Source: Bacteroidetes bacterium UBA1947 (GTDB taxonomy: Bacteria > Bacteroidota > Bacteroidia > Chitinophagales > Chitinophagaceae). Taken from it: a stretch of 64,000 bases of DNA. The stretch covers positions 46,008-110,007 of the forward strand of contig DDET01000026.1 in the NCBI GenBank assembly GCA_002336915.1. The letters run 5' to 3'. Both the position numbers and the translations under genes were made by a program. This document shows positions 55,556-63,346 of this stretch, piece after piece. Each line of letters begins with the position of its first letter. Position 1 is the stretch's first letter. The notes under the pieces are model-generated. The model searched no databases and was not told the origin of the DNA. It was given only the letters and a program-made list of their open reading frames with translations.

Positions 55556-57160
55556 TTATTTACGTTTCCCGGCCCGGTAGCTCAGCTGGATAGAGCACCA
55601 GCCTTCTAAGCTGGGGGTCATTGGTTCGAATCCAATCCGGGTCACCTCTTTGGACAAATCAGTTTTTATGCTGGTTTGTCCATTTTTATTTTCACTAAAA
55701 GCCTTGTCCAGCTTGTAGATCAGGGCTACAGCTTCATTCAATTTTGCGGTTCGAAAATTATTTTCTTCAAAAATGAATTTTTCTGAGAAAATCGAACCAA
55801 TTATTTGCCGCTTCCCATTTATGTCAGCATTTTCGTAGCGTTCATCAATATGAGCAAGGTTATAGAGTGCCTTTTCCAGTAGATCGTCTATTCGTTCCTG
55901 CACTGGTTCAGCAGCGGATAGCTTGGCTTCCAGCAGATTAAGTTTGCGTTCGCATTCAGTCTTTATCGCCTTGTAATCCATTGCATCAATAGCATCCGCG
56001 AGTAATAATTCCCGAGCCTTATTTAACCTGGTATTTTGTTCATTTATTTGCTGTAGAACCTCTTTCTTGCCACTTTGGTTATCGGCTTGTTGGTTGTTGT
56101 ATACGTCCAAAATAACCTGTTTATAAAGCTCTAACATGCCTTTGCGGGGCATAAGGCGTCGAAGTTCCTGTATAAGAGTGTCATGTACGTGTTCAGTTTT
56201 GAACCGCCAGCCACAAGATGAGTGACAATGATAATAGCTATAGTAGGCTGTTCGCCCTTTTGATTTGCTCGCTGATACCTGTTTGCCACATTTTGGACAG
56301 ATTAAAAAATTGCGCAATGGAAACTCGTCGCATACTTTCTTCTTTTCCTTTTTAGGGCGGCTTCTACCATGCAGCACGTCTTGCGCCAAATAAAACGTTT
56401 CTTCTGTTATCAGGGGTTCATGTGTGCCCTGAACGAAATAGCTTTCCTCATTTTGGTATTTTGGAACGAGTACCTTACCGCAATACACGGGATTTTGAAT
56501 GATATGCCAAAAATTATTCTTGCAACAATTAAGCCCTAACATTTTAGCTTGTTCCCAAATGTATAGGACAGGCTTTTCAGCTTTGACTACTTCGCCAAAT
56601 GCCCACTTGATAATATCCGCTTCCGGCTGTTTAGGTGCAACATATTTCCTGCCGTTCTCGTAGACCTTGTTGCTATATCCTATAGGAGCAGGGCCGAGTA
56701 TTCGACCTTCCTTTCGTGCTCTTCTCATACCATGCAAAACGTTTAAACCTCTGCGTAAGTTTTCAACTTCCGGCATTGCCAAATACATAGCTAACATCAT
56801 CTTGCTCTCAGGGATAGACAGATCGAGCGGTTGCTCTATCGCTTGTGCTTCTATATGTAATTTTTGTAAAGTGTTTAACATGGCATAACTGTCACCTGCA
56901 TTACGGCTGAACCTATCCCATTTAAGAAACAATATCACGTCGATGAGCCCCTTATGCTTTTTGTATTCAGCAAGCATCTTTTTCCATTCAGGCCGTTCAA
57001 ACGATTTCGCTGAAAAATCTTCATAAATAACTTTACGTATCGTTACTCCATTCATTTCGCAATATCTCCGCAATACTTCTTCTTGGTTCCTCTGCGAATA
57101 TCCCATGTTGGCTTGCTCGTCCGTACTAACTCGTACATATAAATCTGCAACTTTTTTCAT
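55556..57160 (-). CDS. large serine recombinase (integrase) of the element
   Basis: This 534-residue site-specific recombinase has an N-terminal resolvase domain (catalytic Ser12 in YVRVSTDEQ, WDRFSR at about residue 80), a recombinase domain (about 160-260), a zinc ribbon (CPKCGKQV, with a further Cys pair in HSSCGW), a coiled coil, and a C-terminal helical region. The last 25 or so residues (GFEPMTPSLEG...) are antisense translation of tRNA-Arg, so the frame reads across the attachment site and the native end may differ in the excised circle. It probably integrates at this tRNA. Confidence 0.9.
   Translation of the reverse strand: MKKVADLYVRVSTDEQANMGYSQRNQEEVLRRYCEMNGVTIRKVIYEDFSAKSFERPEWKKMLAEYKKHKGLIDVILFLKWDRFSRNAGDSYAMLNTLQKLHIEAQAIEQPLDLSIPESKMMLAMYLAMPEVENLRRGLNVLHGMRRARKEGRILGPAPIGYSNKVYENGRKYVAPKQPEADIIKWAFGEVVKAEKPVLYIWEQAKMLGLNCCKNNFWHIIQNPVYCGKVLVPKYQNEESYFVQGTHEPLITEETFYLAQDVLHGRSRPKKEKKKVCDEFPLRNFLICPKCGKQVSASKSKGRTAYYSYYHCHSSCGWRFKTEHVHDTLIQELRRLMPRKGMLELYKQVILDVYNNQQADNQSGKKEVLQQINEQNTRLNKARELLLADAIDAMDYKAIKTECERKLNLLEAKLSAAEPVQERIDDLLEKALYNLAHIDERYENADINGKRQIIGSIFSEKFIFEENNFRTAKLNEAVALIYKLDKAFSENKNGQTSIKTDLSKEVTRIGFEPMTPSLEGWCSIQLSYRAGKRK
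55571..55644 (+). tRNA. tRNA-Arg(UCU)
   Basis: This is a complete cloverleaf: acceptor GGCCCGG pairs with CCGGGTC (one G-T), D stem GCTC/GAGC, anticodon stem CCAGC/GCTGG with loop CTTCTAA (anticodon TCT), variable GGGTC, and T arm ATTGG-TTCGAAT-CCAAT. No CCA is encoded. Its 3' side is the junction with the integrated element, and a recombinase reading frame passes through its complement. Confidence 0.95.
55652..55691. terminator. hairpin after tRNA-Arg, probable terminator
   Basis: GGACAAATCAG at 55652-55662 pairs with CTGGTTTGTCC at 55671-55681 (one G-T), followed by ATTTTTATTT. It lies 7 bases after the tRNA. It is inside the recombinase coding frame and would belong to the element side of the junction, so the element may supply the tRNA with a new terminator. 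Confidence 0.55.
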
Positions 57161-57318
57161 TTTTCCCTATTAAAATCCTTTACTTGTAAGATAGCCATTT
57201 TATACATGAAATCCAATACCACAGCGGCTTTTGAGGTGGAAATATTTATCCCCATTTCACTTAACATTTGCTGCGCTTTTTCGGGTGTGATACTCCGTGT
57301 TTTGTCGTTTGGTTTCAT
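57157..57318 (-). CDS. 53-residue ORF coupled to the recombinase
   Basis: The ATG at 57318 opens a 53-codon frame: MKPNDKTRSITPEKAQQM, then MLSEMGINISTSKAAVV and DFMYKMAILQV near the end. Its TGA overlaps the recombinase ATG as ATGA, a common translational coupling arrangement. The ITPEKAQQMLSEMGINISTSKAAVVLDF pattern looks like a small helical domain that I have seen next to recombinases in Bacteroidota. It may be a regulator or a directionality factor, but no such role is shown. Confidence 0.7.
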   Translation of the reverse strand: MKPNDKTRSITPEKAQQMLSEMGINISTSKAAVVLDFMYKMAILQVKDFNREK

Positions 57319-57328
57319 ACAATTTCAT

Positions 57329-58141
57329 TTATGCGAAGGTTAGTGGTTCGTTATTAATGTTCTTCCATGCGTTGCCGCAATCATTCATTATGTCGGATAA
57401 AGTGCCAAAGAAAAACAAGTGCGCAAAAGGTTGAAAGCCATCATGAGACTTTAGCTTTTCTATGACTTTATTTTTGACATTGTCATTTGTAAATGCCGAT
57501 AGCACAAACGGATTTGCGGGGATGCCAAACTTTTTTGCAGGTGAACCCTCGGCTATGCAAAGGGTATGCTTGTTGCGAAGTTGTTCTACAGGACGGCTTG
57601 ACGCATTGTCAGAGTAGTGTTCTATAAGGTATATGGTTTTCTGCGCTCCGTTTTCTGTCAGCATTATACCATCAGGGATAAAGAAGCCGTTGCCAAGAGG
57701 TATTTTGGTTTTAGCTTCCAGTGTTCCCGACTTGCGATTTTCTCCTTGTGTGTCGAAGTAACTTATAAAATCTACGATGGCTATATCAAGTTTTGAAAGG
57801 TGGTTATGTATAGACACGGTAAGCGAAATCATGTCACGTCTGTGTGTGAAATCGGAAACGAAAAGAGGTTGGCCTATTGCTAATTTTATGTCGCTGTCAA
57901 AGAGTTTAGAGTGCTGCATGATTATCTCTTTGCCGCTTTCGGTCAGATAGTACATTGCCTCTGTCTTGTAGGTCTTGCTTAGCTTATGAGACTTGATATA
58001 GCCCCTTGCCGATAGACTCGATAACTGCTGCCTCACATAGCCCGTGCTTTTCCGTAACAATGGAGTGATTTGACTGATAACGAGAAATTTATATTTTGCT
58101 AAGAGAGAAAGGATATTTTCCTGTGTTTCCGATATTATCAT
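57329..58141 (-). CDS. replication-relaxation-like winged-helix protein
   Basis: This 270-residue protein starts with a winged-helix DNA-binding domain (about 1-80: LSLLAKYKFLVISQITPLLRKSTGYVRQQLSSLSARGYI) followed by a region with HRRDMISLTVSIHNHL and a conserved-looking PDGIMLTENG acidic-Asp motif reminiscent of a nuclease fold. The layout matches the Replic_Relax family, found on plasmids and mobile elements beside TraD-like ATPases. It lies 18 bp from such an ATPase here. It may be the initiator or relaxation protein of the element, but no catalytic proof is visible. Confidence 0.65.
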   Translation of the reverse strand: MIISETQENILSLLAKYKFLVISQITPLLRKSTGYVRQQLSSLSARGYIKSHKLSKTYKTEAMYYLTESGKEIIMQHSKLFDSDIKLAIGQPLFVSDFTHRRDMISLTVSIHNHLSKLDIAIVDFISYFDTQGENRKSGTLEAKTKIPLGNGFFIPDGIMLTENGAQKTIYLIEHYSDNASSRPVEQLRNKHTLCIAEGSPAKKFGIPANPFVLSAFTNDNVKNKVIEKLKSHDGFQPFAHLFFFGTLSDIMNDCGNAWKNINNEPLTFA

Positions 58142-58159
58142 AGCTGTCTGTTTTAGTGG

Positions 58160-59485
58160 TTAAAAGGCAGGTTTAAGTCCGCCTGTTGGTGGTGGTTTCT
58201 TTTTGAACTTGTTTGTAGATTTTGTAGATTCAGAAGGGGATGCAAGGGGGGGCGGTGGCGGCACAGGGATATACTGCCCACTTTCATATACAAGCCAATC
58301 AAGTAACTTTTTCTTCTCTTTCTTTGACAGAAAGTAATTACTTGAAAGTGGTTTAGCTTTAAATTTCAGCGGAGTATATCTACCCTCACTACGTTTAAGA
58401 TAAAATTCTAAGGCACTTAGTTTTTCCAAATCGGATGATTGTAAGCCCATTTCTTTGCTAAAAATTTGACGGTCAATATGATCCGTCATGCCAACGATCT
58501 TCAGTCCGGTATTGACTGAAAGAACTCTCTTAATTACTGCATCCGATATTTGCCCATAGGTCTGAAAGGCCAGGATGCAGGATAAACCCCATTTTCTTGA
58601 TTCGGCTAATGATGTTGACAGCGACTGGGTGACTATATTCGCGCACTCGTCAATTATCAAAAACAGGGGTTTACGTTGTTTTATATCTTCAATCGCATCT
58701 CTACGCGTTAGTAATGCATTGAGATATGCTAACATCAGTTTACCCATAACCTTGCTTGCGAAAACTCCGCTTCCTTTGGGTAGATTCAGGATAATTACAT
58801 CCCCATCGTTTAATGCTTTTTCTATGTCAACGGTAGTAGTGCCATTTAACATGCTGGCTAATCTTTGATCCGACAAGAAGAAGGACAACTTAACCCTAAG
58901 GCTGTTCTTAGAAATGCGAAGATGTTCCGAGCCCCACTCATAAGTAAAAAATGTGCGGTGCTGTTCCACTTCGCTTGTTTTGCCTAACTCAACTAAATCA
59001 GAATTTTGCTCTTCAAGAAAGAAACGGCTTAGAGTAGCGAGTGAGGGGTTAGGGCTTCTCAACACAGTTGCTATGCATGGCCTAATTACGCTTATCATTT
59101 GGGTTGTCAGCGTGGCCTCAGTCAGCAACTCACACAGCGCATCCGTAAGGGTCTCAGTCAGGAGATAACGAAGCTCAGGAGAGTTTTCACATATGAAGGG
59201 ATTAAAGATGCATGTGTAGTCTGTAGTGGTATGAGCCTCACGATTTATAGATGAAGAAAGGTATTTGAGGCGGTTTCTGTCCTGTATGGCAAAAGACATA
59301 CATGCGCGTCCAAGGTCGCCGTGTGGGTCTATAATCATTACAGCATGTTTCCTATTGCCGTTACTTTGATATATCAGACGATGCGCAAGTCCGTTAAGAA
59401 CGACCGATTTACCACTACCAGACCTACCAACCACCGAAGTATGAAGCAACAGGTCTTCAGTTGATATTCTGACATTAACTCTCAT
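58160..59485 (-). CDS. TraD/HerA-like DNA-translocating ATPase
   Basis: From the ATG at 59485 the protein has 441 residues. Walker A is GRSGSGKS (about residues 20-27), Walker B is LFLIIDECANI (about 260), and a QTYGQI motif follows. This is the type IV coupling-protein / HerA ATPase group. It has no membrane segments, and it ends in a proline-rich tail (PPPPPLASP). An earlier in-frame ATG at 59554 would overlap the upstream gene more deeply. It overlaps that gene by 11 bp. It could pump element DNA in conjugation or during excision. Confidence 0.8.
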   Translation of the reverse strand: MRVNVRISTEDLLLHTSVVGRSGSGKSVVLNGLAHRLIYQSNGNRKHAVMIIDPHGDLGRACMSFAIQDRNRLKYLSSSINREAHTTTDYTCIFNPFICENSPELRYLLTETLTDALCELLTEATLTTQMISVIRPCIATVLRSPNPSLATLSRFFLEEQNSDLVELGKTSEVEQHRTFFTYEWGSEHLRISKNSLRVKLSFFLSDQRLASMLNGTTTVDIEKALNDGDVIILNLPKGSGVFASKVMGKLMLAYLNALLTRRDAIEDIKQRKPLFLIIDECANIVTQSLSTSLAESRKWGLSCILAFQTYGQISDAVIKRVLSVNTGLKIVGMTDHIDRQIFSKEMGLQSSDLEKLSALEFYLKRSEGRYTPLKFKAKPLSSNYFLSKKEKKKLLDWLVYESGQYIPVPPPPPLASPSESTKSTNKFKKKPPPTGGLKPAF

Positions 59486-59915
59486 CGCCAAAAAGTATTG
59501 AATGAAGTGACGAATGAAACCGCAGAATTTGAGCCAGCAACTTCTCATACCCATCTCTGTCTCGCGTTAGGTTGTAAATAACCTTTTCTCGCCTTTCTTT
59601 ATTAGAGGAAAGGAATAAACAGCGTAAAGCAGGGTATTTACCAAAATCGGCTTCTTTAATAGTGAGGTCAAAGAGGATATTATAGTATTCATGGTAGGTC
59701 ATTCCACGCATTGCCAAAAGCTGGACTGTAGCCAAAGAAGTAGGAGAAATTTCAATTAGCAAATCAATTATGCGACAATGGTATTGCATAACTTTATCTA
59801 CCCCTGACGGGGAATAAATTGGGAGCATTGTACCAATACAGATGGTGTCATCTGTGTCGGTAGCTGTCAAACCAGCGCCTTTATAGAAAATATGTAAGTA
59901 TGTTTCGGTATTCAT
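59475..59915 (-). CDS. hypothetical protein of the mobile element
   Basis: This 146-residue protein is not recognised. It is soluble, with a central helical stretch (MQYHCRIIDLLIEISPTSLATVQLL) and several His and Cys residues. It overlaps the TraD/HerA-like ATPase start by 11 bp, so the two are probably co-translated and may interact. No motif points to a function. Confidence 0.6.
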   Translation of the reverse strand: MNTETYLHIFYKGAGLTATDTDDTICIGTMLPIYSPSGVDKVMQYHCRIIDLLIEISPTSLATVQLLAMRGMTYHEYYNILFDLTIKEADFGKYPALRCLFLSSNKERREKVIYNLTRDRDGYEKLLAQILRFHSSLHSILFGDES

Positions 59916-59985
59916 AAATTATAAATATTATACATGAAATAAGACCTATTGCAAGAGATATTACAAGCCATTCGGGCGTTTTCCT

Positions 59986-60013
59986 GCAAAACCGCTACTA
60001 GCAGCGGCTTTGC
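59986..60013. repeat. hairpin: GCAAAACCGCT / AGCGGCTTTGC
   Basis: GCAAAACCGCT (59986-59996) pairs with AGCGGCTTTGC (60003-60013) apart from one A/C mismatch, with a 6-base loop. It lies in a 176-bp non-coding gap between two minus-strand genes. It could be a terminator, an RNA processing site or part of an origin. Confidence 0.5.
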
Positions 60014-60036
60014 TTGGGAAATCGCGATAGAACTAC

Positions 60037-60112
60037 TCTGGTATTTCTCTTCTTGTTTCATTCATTCACTATTGGCCGTTCATTCATTCAACTACGAAGA
60101 AGAAATACCAGA
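60037..60112. repeat. long-stem hairpin with ATTCATTC repeats in the loop
   Basis: TCTGGTATTTCTCTTCTT at 60037-60054 pairs with AAGAAGAAATACCAGA at 60097-60112, with a two-base bulge. The 42-base loop holds two TTCATTCATTCA repeats (60058 and 60080). The stem covers the end of the 113-residue gene. Together with the hairpin 24 bases away it makes a compact structured patch, as seen at origins, transfer origins or mRNA 3' ends. Its role is not established. Confidence 0.5.
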
Positions 60113-60433
60113 TTTTATTGTTTTAATAATAGTTTCTATGTTTTCTCTTTCTCCCGTGTTTAGGTTTTCTTTTTCTTCTTTTTGTAGTACATAGAGAATA
60201 TTATTTAGTGTTTCTTTTAAATTGGTATTATGGTTTTTTATTGTTGTGTTTTCTACTTCTTTGTTATAAGCAGATTGGTCTTTCCAATAATCCAATGTCG
60301 TTTTTAGGTCGGTTATATAGTTTCGATAAAAGTTGTTTTGATCTATTATAACTTTATATCCCCAGCGTTTGCACGCCTGCCAGCCGGCGGCCGCGCCTAA
60401 GAGGAGTAGTATAAGAATGCAAATGACTACCAT
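60092..60433 (-). CDS. small membrane-anchored coiled-coil protein
   Basis: This 113-residue protein has one N-terminal membrane segment (VVICILILLLLGAAAG) followed by a strongly charged coiled coil. The layout resembles spanin- or Rz-like and conjugative accessory proteins, but no family can be named. Its stop lies inside a long-stem hairpin. It starts 12 bp after the methyltransferase gene. Confidence 0.55.
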   Translation of the reverse strand: MVVICILILLLLGAAAGWQACKRWGYKVIIDQNNFYRNYITDLKTTLDYWKDQSAYNKEVENTTIKNHNTNLKETLNNILYVLQKEEKENLNTGERENIETIIKTIKSGISSS

Positions 60434-60445
60434 GATTCTTTAGTT

Positions 60446-61036
60446 TTAGATAACAATGAGTTTGCTGTGTGTACGGTTGAACCCTTTTTGCCAAACCAAA
60501 TGGGCGTATTCTGTTGAATCACTTCTGTTGCCATTGAATTTGGGTCGCGCTGAATGCACAAAGCACCACTTGGGCATGCATTGTTGGAAAAACAATTTCC
60601 TCTTGATGCTTCCTAAAAAATTCAGCCGCACCAGTACTCCAACATAACCGCCCCTTCTGACATCGGTTAGAGCCTTCTCAATGAACTGCAGGCAATGCAC
60701 ATACGGTGGATTAATGAATATCCCATCGTACTTTATTGCTATCCGGGCCTGCAAATAGTCCGCGATTATATCGGCTCTACTATCAGGTCTGATATCCATC
60801 GTATCAATATGCTTTGCACCCATTTCACGAAGGACTAAAGGGTAAGGCATATCATGTAGTTTATTCCCTCCCGCACAAGCGTCAAAGAGCCTGCTATTCC
60901 TTATCTTAAAGTCGGGTTCATAAGTTATAAATGTTTGAAGGAACGTGCGAATAGTGGCAGGTGACGTCATATAGAAATCGTAGTCTGAGCGTATGGCACC
61001 TCTATTAGTTGAACTCATTGTGTTAGTTTTTGTCAT
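60446..61036 (-). CDS. DNA adenine methyltransferase-like protein
   Basis: From the ATG at 61036 it has 196 residues; a later ATG at 61018 is possible. The SAM-binding loop FDACAGGNKLHD, the catalytic NPPY (in FINPPYVHC), and the terminal pattern RSDSTEYAHLVWQKG match phage-type class I N6-adenine methyltransferases. No restriction endonuclease gene lies beside it, so it is an orphan enzyme, as commonly found on mobile elements. It overlaps the upstream membrane gene by about 14 bp. Confidence 0.78.
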   Translation of the reverse strand: MTKTNTMSSTNRGAIRSDYDFYMTSPATIRTFLQTFITYEPDFKIRNSRLFDACAGGNKLHDMPYPLVLREMGAKHIDTMDIRPDSRADIIADYLQARIAIKYDGIFINPPYVHCLQFIEKALTDVRRGGYVGVLVRLNFLGSIKRKLFFQQCMPKWCFVHSARPKFNGNRSDSTEYAHLVWQKGFNRTHSKLIVI

Positions 61037-61817
61037 TTGAAAAATCAAAACCACCATTATTATAAAAGTGTCTGGCCGCTTTTATGGTTTCCGTTTCAGC
61101 TTCGATACTTATAGGATGTTCATGTGATTTGTTGTGCGTATCTATTTCGAAGACGTAGCGTTGCCATGCTTCTTCGGTGGACCTGCTATGGAATTTCATA
61201 GCCTTTAGCACGGTTTTGATGCGGATATTGGCGATAAAAAGGCTGAACACTTTGATCGCAGTTGCGAGGAACGCAATTCCAAAAAGCACCTCCGAAATGG
61301 CAATACCCAGGATAAACCATTTCATGGTGGTTACTGTTTCCTGCATGTCTTCCCCGGTGTTTACTCCGGCACGACTCGCGAGATAGTATTGCCCTATGAG
61401 GTACACAAGTGTAAATGCCAGTCCTATATAAAATAGAGGAGTGGGCTTACTCTTGCCTGAAAAATTGTCTTTTTTCCAAGCAGCACTTAAAAAGTGTCCT
61501 GCTACAAGTCCGGCTGCTGCAAAAGCAATTCCGACCATTACTGCTGCGGTGTCGCCCATGCCGGTCGCTCCTACGATGGTAGTCTTGACATTGAGAGATT
61601 CTATAAAAGCGAAAACAAGCGCAATCCCAATACAGATAAAAGATAGGATCACCTTAAAAGGTTTTGGGCGTTCCCCTAAATCCTCAATAATTTCGTCTTT
61701 GCGGTTGCACTTTTCTTCATGGCGCTCGCGGGCTGATTTGAAATCAAAGCCGTGTTTTTTGGCTAACAGAAAATACCTGTTACCTGTATGTTGTTGGTTG
61801 AAATCTTGTGTGTTCAT
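61023..61817 (-). CDS. polytopic membrane protein of the mobile element
   Basis: From the ATG at 61817 (MNTQDFNQQHTGNRYFLLAKK) the protein has 264 residues with about five membrane segments, two of them flanking a charged loop, and a cytoplasmic C-terminal tail. The frame continues upstream but overlaps the lipoprotein gene, so the later start is chosen. I do not recognise the family. It lies between the lipoprotein (7 bp away) and the methyltransferase and may form part of a transfer or surface complex. Confidence 0.62.
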   Translation of the reverse strand: MNTQDFNQQHTGNRYFLLAKKHGFDFKSARERHEEKCNRKDEIIEDLGERPKPFKVILSFICIGIALVFAFIESLNVKTTIVGATGMGDTAAVMVGIAFAAAGLVAGHFLSAAWKKDNFSGKSKPTPLFYIGLAFTLVYLIGQYYLASRAGVNTGEDMQETVTTMKWFILGIAISEVLFGIAFLATAIKVFSLFIANIRIKTVLKAMKFHSRSTEEAWQRYVFEIDTHNKSHEHPISIEAETETIKAARHFYNNGGFDFSNDKN

Positions 61818-61824
61818 ATGTTTA

Positions 61825-62541
61825 TTATTTTTTGTATTCGTTAATAAAGGTGAGTGCATCGCTAACTGTTGTAAACGTGTGGAGATCAGCATTAATAAAG
61901 ATTGACCGTAGGCTATCAGTGGAAAGGACTGGGGAAGGACGAACCAATAAAATTGTTGCATCGCAGAAATCTAAAGGGCGCAATGGAACTTCCCGCTTAC
62001 TACCAGGCGGCCAGTTTCGCATGTCGGACATAACCAGCACAAAGCGGCGTTTGCCTTGGTAAATGGTTTCGCAAGCGGTAGCTTGTGCTAACTGCAGGCT
62101 GTGTTGTAGGTCGCTATAAGGCGCTGTAGCGAACTTGCTTGTTTCTTGTAAATATTCTCCAATCTGTTGTCGCAGTTTGCTGATGTGGGAGGCAATAACA
62201 TTTTTGTTGTGTTCTTTTATACGCGCAGCCAGGTAGACGTTTTTTACTGTACTCGTTTGCGTATCAATCTTATCAATATGGGCAAGAAAGACTGCCTCGT
62301 TGCTACTGTTTGCTTGTATTCCTATGTGTACTATGGTGCCTCCAGATTTTGCAGTAATTAAATACAAGGAGGCTACTATTTCGCTATCAAGTGTTACAAG
62401 GTTCCTGTAGCTACCCGAGTAGTCGACTACTGTCTCAATTAGACTTTTATTATCGTTGACATCTATTTTGAGAGGAGTTGGTTGGCTTGTACAGCCAGCA
62501 GTTACACCTAACAACAAGAATAGAATAAAAGCTCTTCTCAT
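61825..62541 (-). CDS. putative lipoprotein of the mobile element
   Basis: From the ATG at 62541 the protein has 238 residues and a clear lipobox, LGVTAGC (Cys17). The central region has VASLYLITAKSGGTIVHIGIQ, and the second half contains RRFVLVMSDMRNWPPG, a pattern recalling von Willebrand-A-like domains. The exact family is unknown. It is probably exported and lipid-anchored. It precedes the polytopic membrane protein by 7 bp. Confidence 0.65.
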   Translation of the reverse strand: MRRAFILFLLLGVTAGCTSQPTPLKIDVNDNKSLIETVVDYSGSYRNLVTLDSEIVASLYLITAKSGGTIVHIGIQANSSNEAVFLAHIDKIDTQTSTVKNVYLAARIKEHNKNVIASHISKLRQQIGEYLQETSKFATAPYSDLQHSLQLAQATACETIYQGKRRFVLVMSDMRNWPPGSKREVPLRPLDFCDATILLVRPSPVLSTDSLRSIFINADLHTFTTVSDALTFINEYKK

Positions 62542-62718
62542 GGTGGTGAGCAATATTTTCGATTTGCATGATGGTGTTTGAGATATTTTTCTGTTTTTCA
62601 TTATTGTAGTGTTTAGGCTCTATACCCAGTCCGCCACACTAGCAATGGCGGCCCAGATACAGAAAAGTGAATAAATAAATGAGAAAAGTTTGCGTATGTA
62701 TTTTCACGCTGTTCCTTT

Positions 62719-62934
62719 TTAGATTATGCCGACCCCTCTGATTGATCCGCAGCCACTTGTTATACTGTAGACGTATACACGGAGGTCATTCTCATCATGC
62801 CAGAATGCATGTATGGTAGCTTGCGGATCATTGACGAGTTTGCCTTTACATGACCACCCAAACGGGGTCAGATAGATGTGTTCTGTGAAGCCTTGTCGTT
62901 GTAGGTCATGGATGACCAGTAGTAAACATTGCAT
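62719..62934 (-). CDS. small protein of the mobile element
   Basis: This 71-residue frame has plausible protein character: HIYLTPFGWSCKGKL, then HAFWHDENDLRVYVYSI, with a beta-like second half. No family is recognised. A partial promoter (TTTG, 19 bases, TATTAAAT) on the minus strand at 62973-62943 would start transcription at the ATG. It is uncertain, but it fits the run of minus-strand genes. Confidence 0.4.
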   Translation of the reverse strand: MQCLLLVIHDLQRQGFTEHIYLTPFGWSCKGKLVNDPQATIHAFWHDENDLRVYVYSITSGCGSIRGVGII

Positions 62935-63346
62935 TTGTAAGCATTTAATAGTTAAGAAATGCCCTCATGCAAACTGCCTTGACTTTTGGCGCCTAAAAGT
63001 TATAATAACACTACGTCAATGTAAGAGTTCGAGTCTTATGTTGAACATTTGTGTCGGACAATGTTGCATTTGGTTGTTCGATTCAGAGACGCAGGATGTT
63101 TATTGTCCTGTGTTTTTTTTGTTAAACGTCGTCCTGAATTGAATGCAAGGTAAATCGCATTATAATATTAATTAATCCATTAGTCGTCCTATCAGTGGCA
63201 CGATTATCTATTCAAAATGGCTGTCTTTCACGCATTCTATTAAACATGTAGCACCAGTTTTCACTCATTGTACACGGTCGGATGCACGGTCAGAAAAACA
63301 GCCAGCACTATTGGATGCACGGTCAGAACATTTTACTTTTAGATGT
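62935..63346. other. 412-bp AT-rich non-coding region
   Basis: This stretch separates the minus-strand run from the plus-strand gene at 63347 and probably holds divergent promoters. I see no convincing gene. The only structure is a pair of 16-base direct repeats near the right end, and the reading frame of the downstream gene stays open back to about 63176 without an ATG. Confidence 0.6.
63280..63328. repeat. 16-base direct repeats upstream of the 63347 gene
   Basis: GGATGCACGGTCAGAA occurs at 63280-63295 and 63313-63328, 33 bases apart. A third CACGGTC copy lies at 63273. The repeats lie within 75 bases of the start of the next gene, where a transcription regulator or replication initiator might bind. 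They are in frame with that gene, so a longer protein with repeated residues is the alternative. Confidence 0.5.

Noticed and set aside
57196..59940. Shared 13-mer TTATACATGAAAT at about 57199 and 59928 as possible short repeats of the element
   Set aside because: An AT-rich 13-mer can recur by chance within 5 kb, and no longer match or symmetric placement is found.
62876..63142. An 88-residue plus-strand frame rich in Cys
   Set aside because: Its composition is unlike a normal protein, and it overlaps the better-supported minus-strand small ORF and non-coding DNA.
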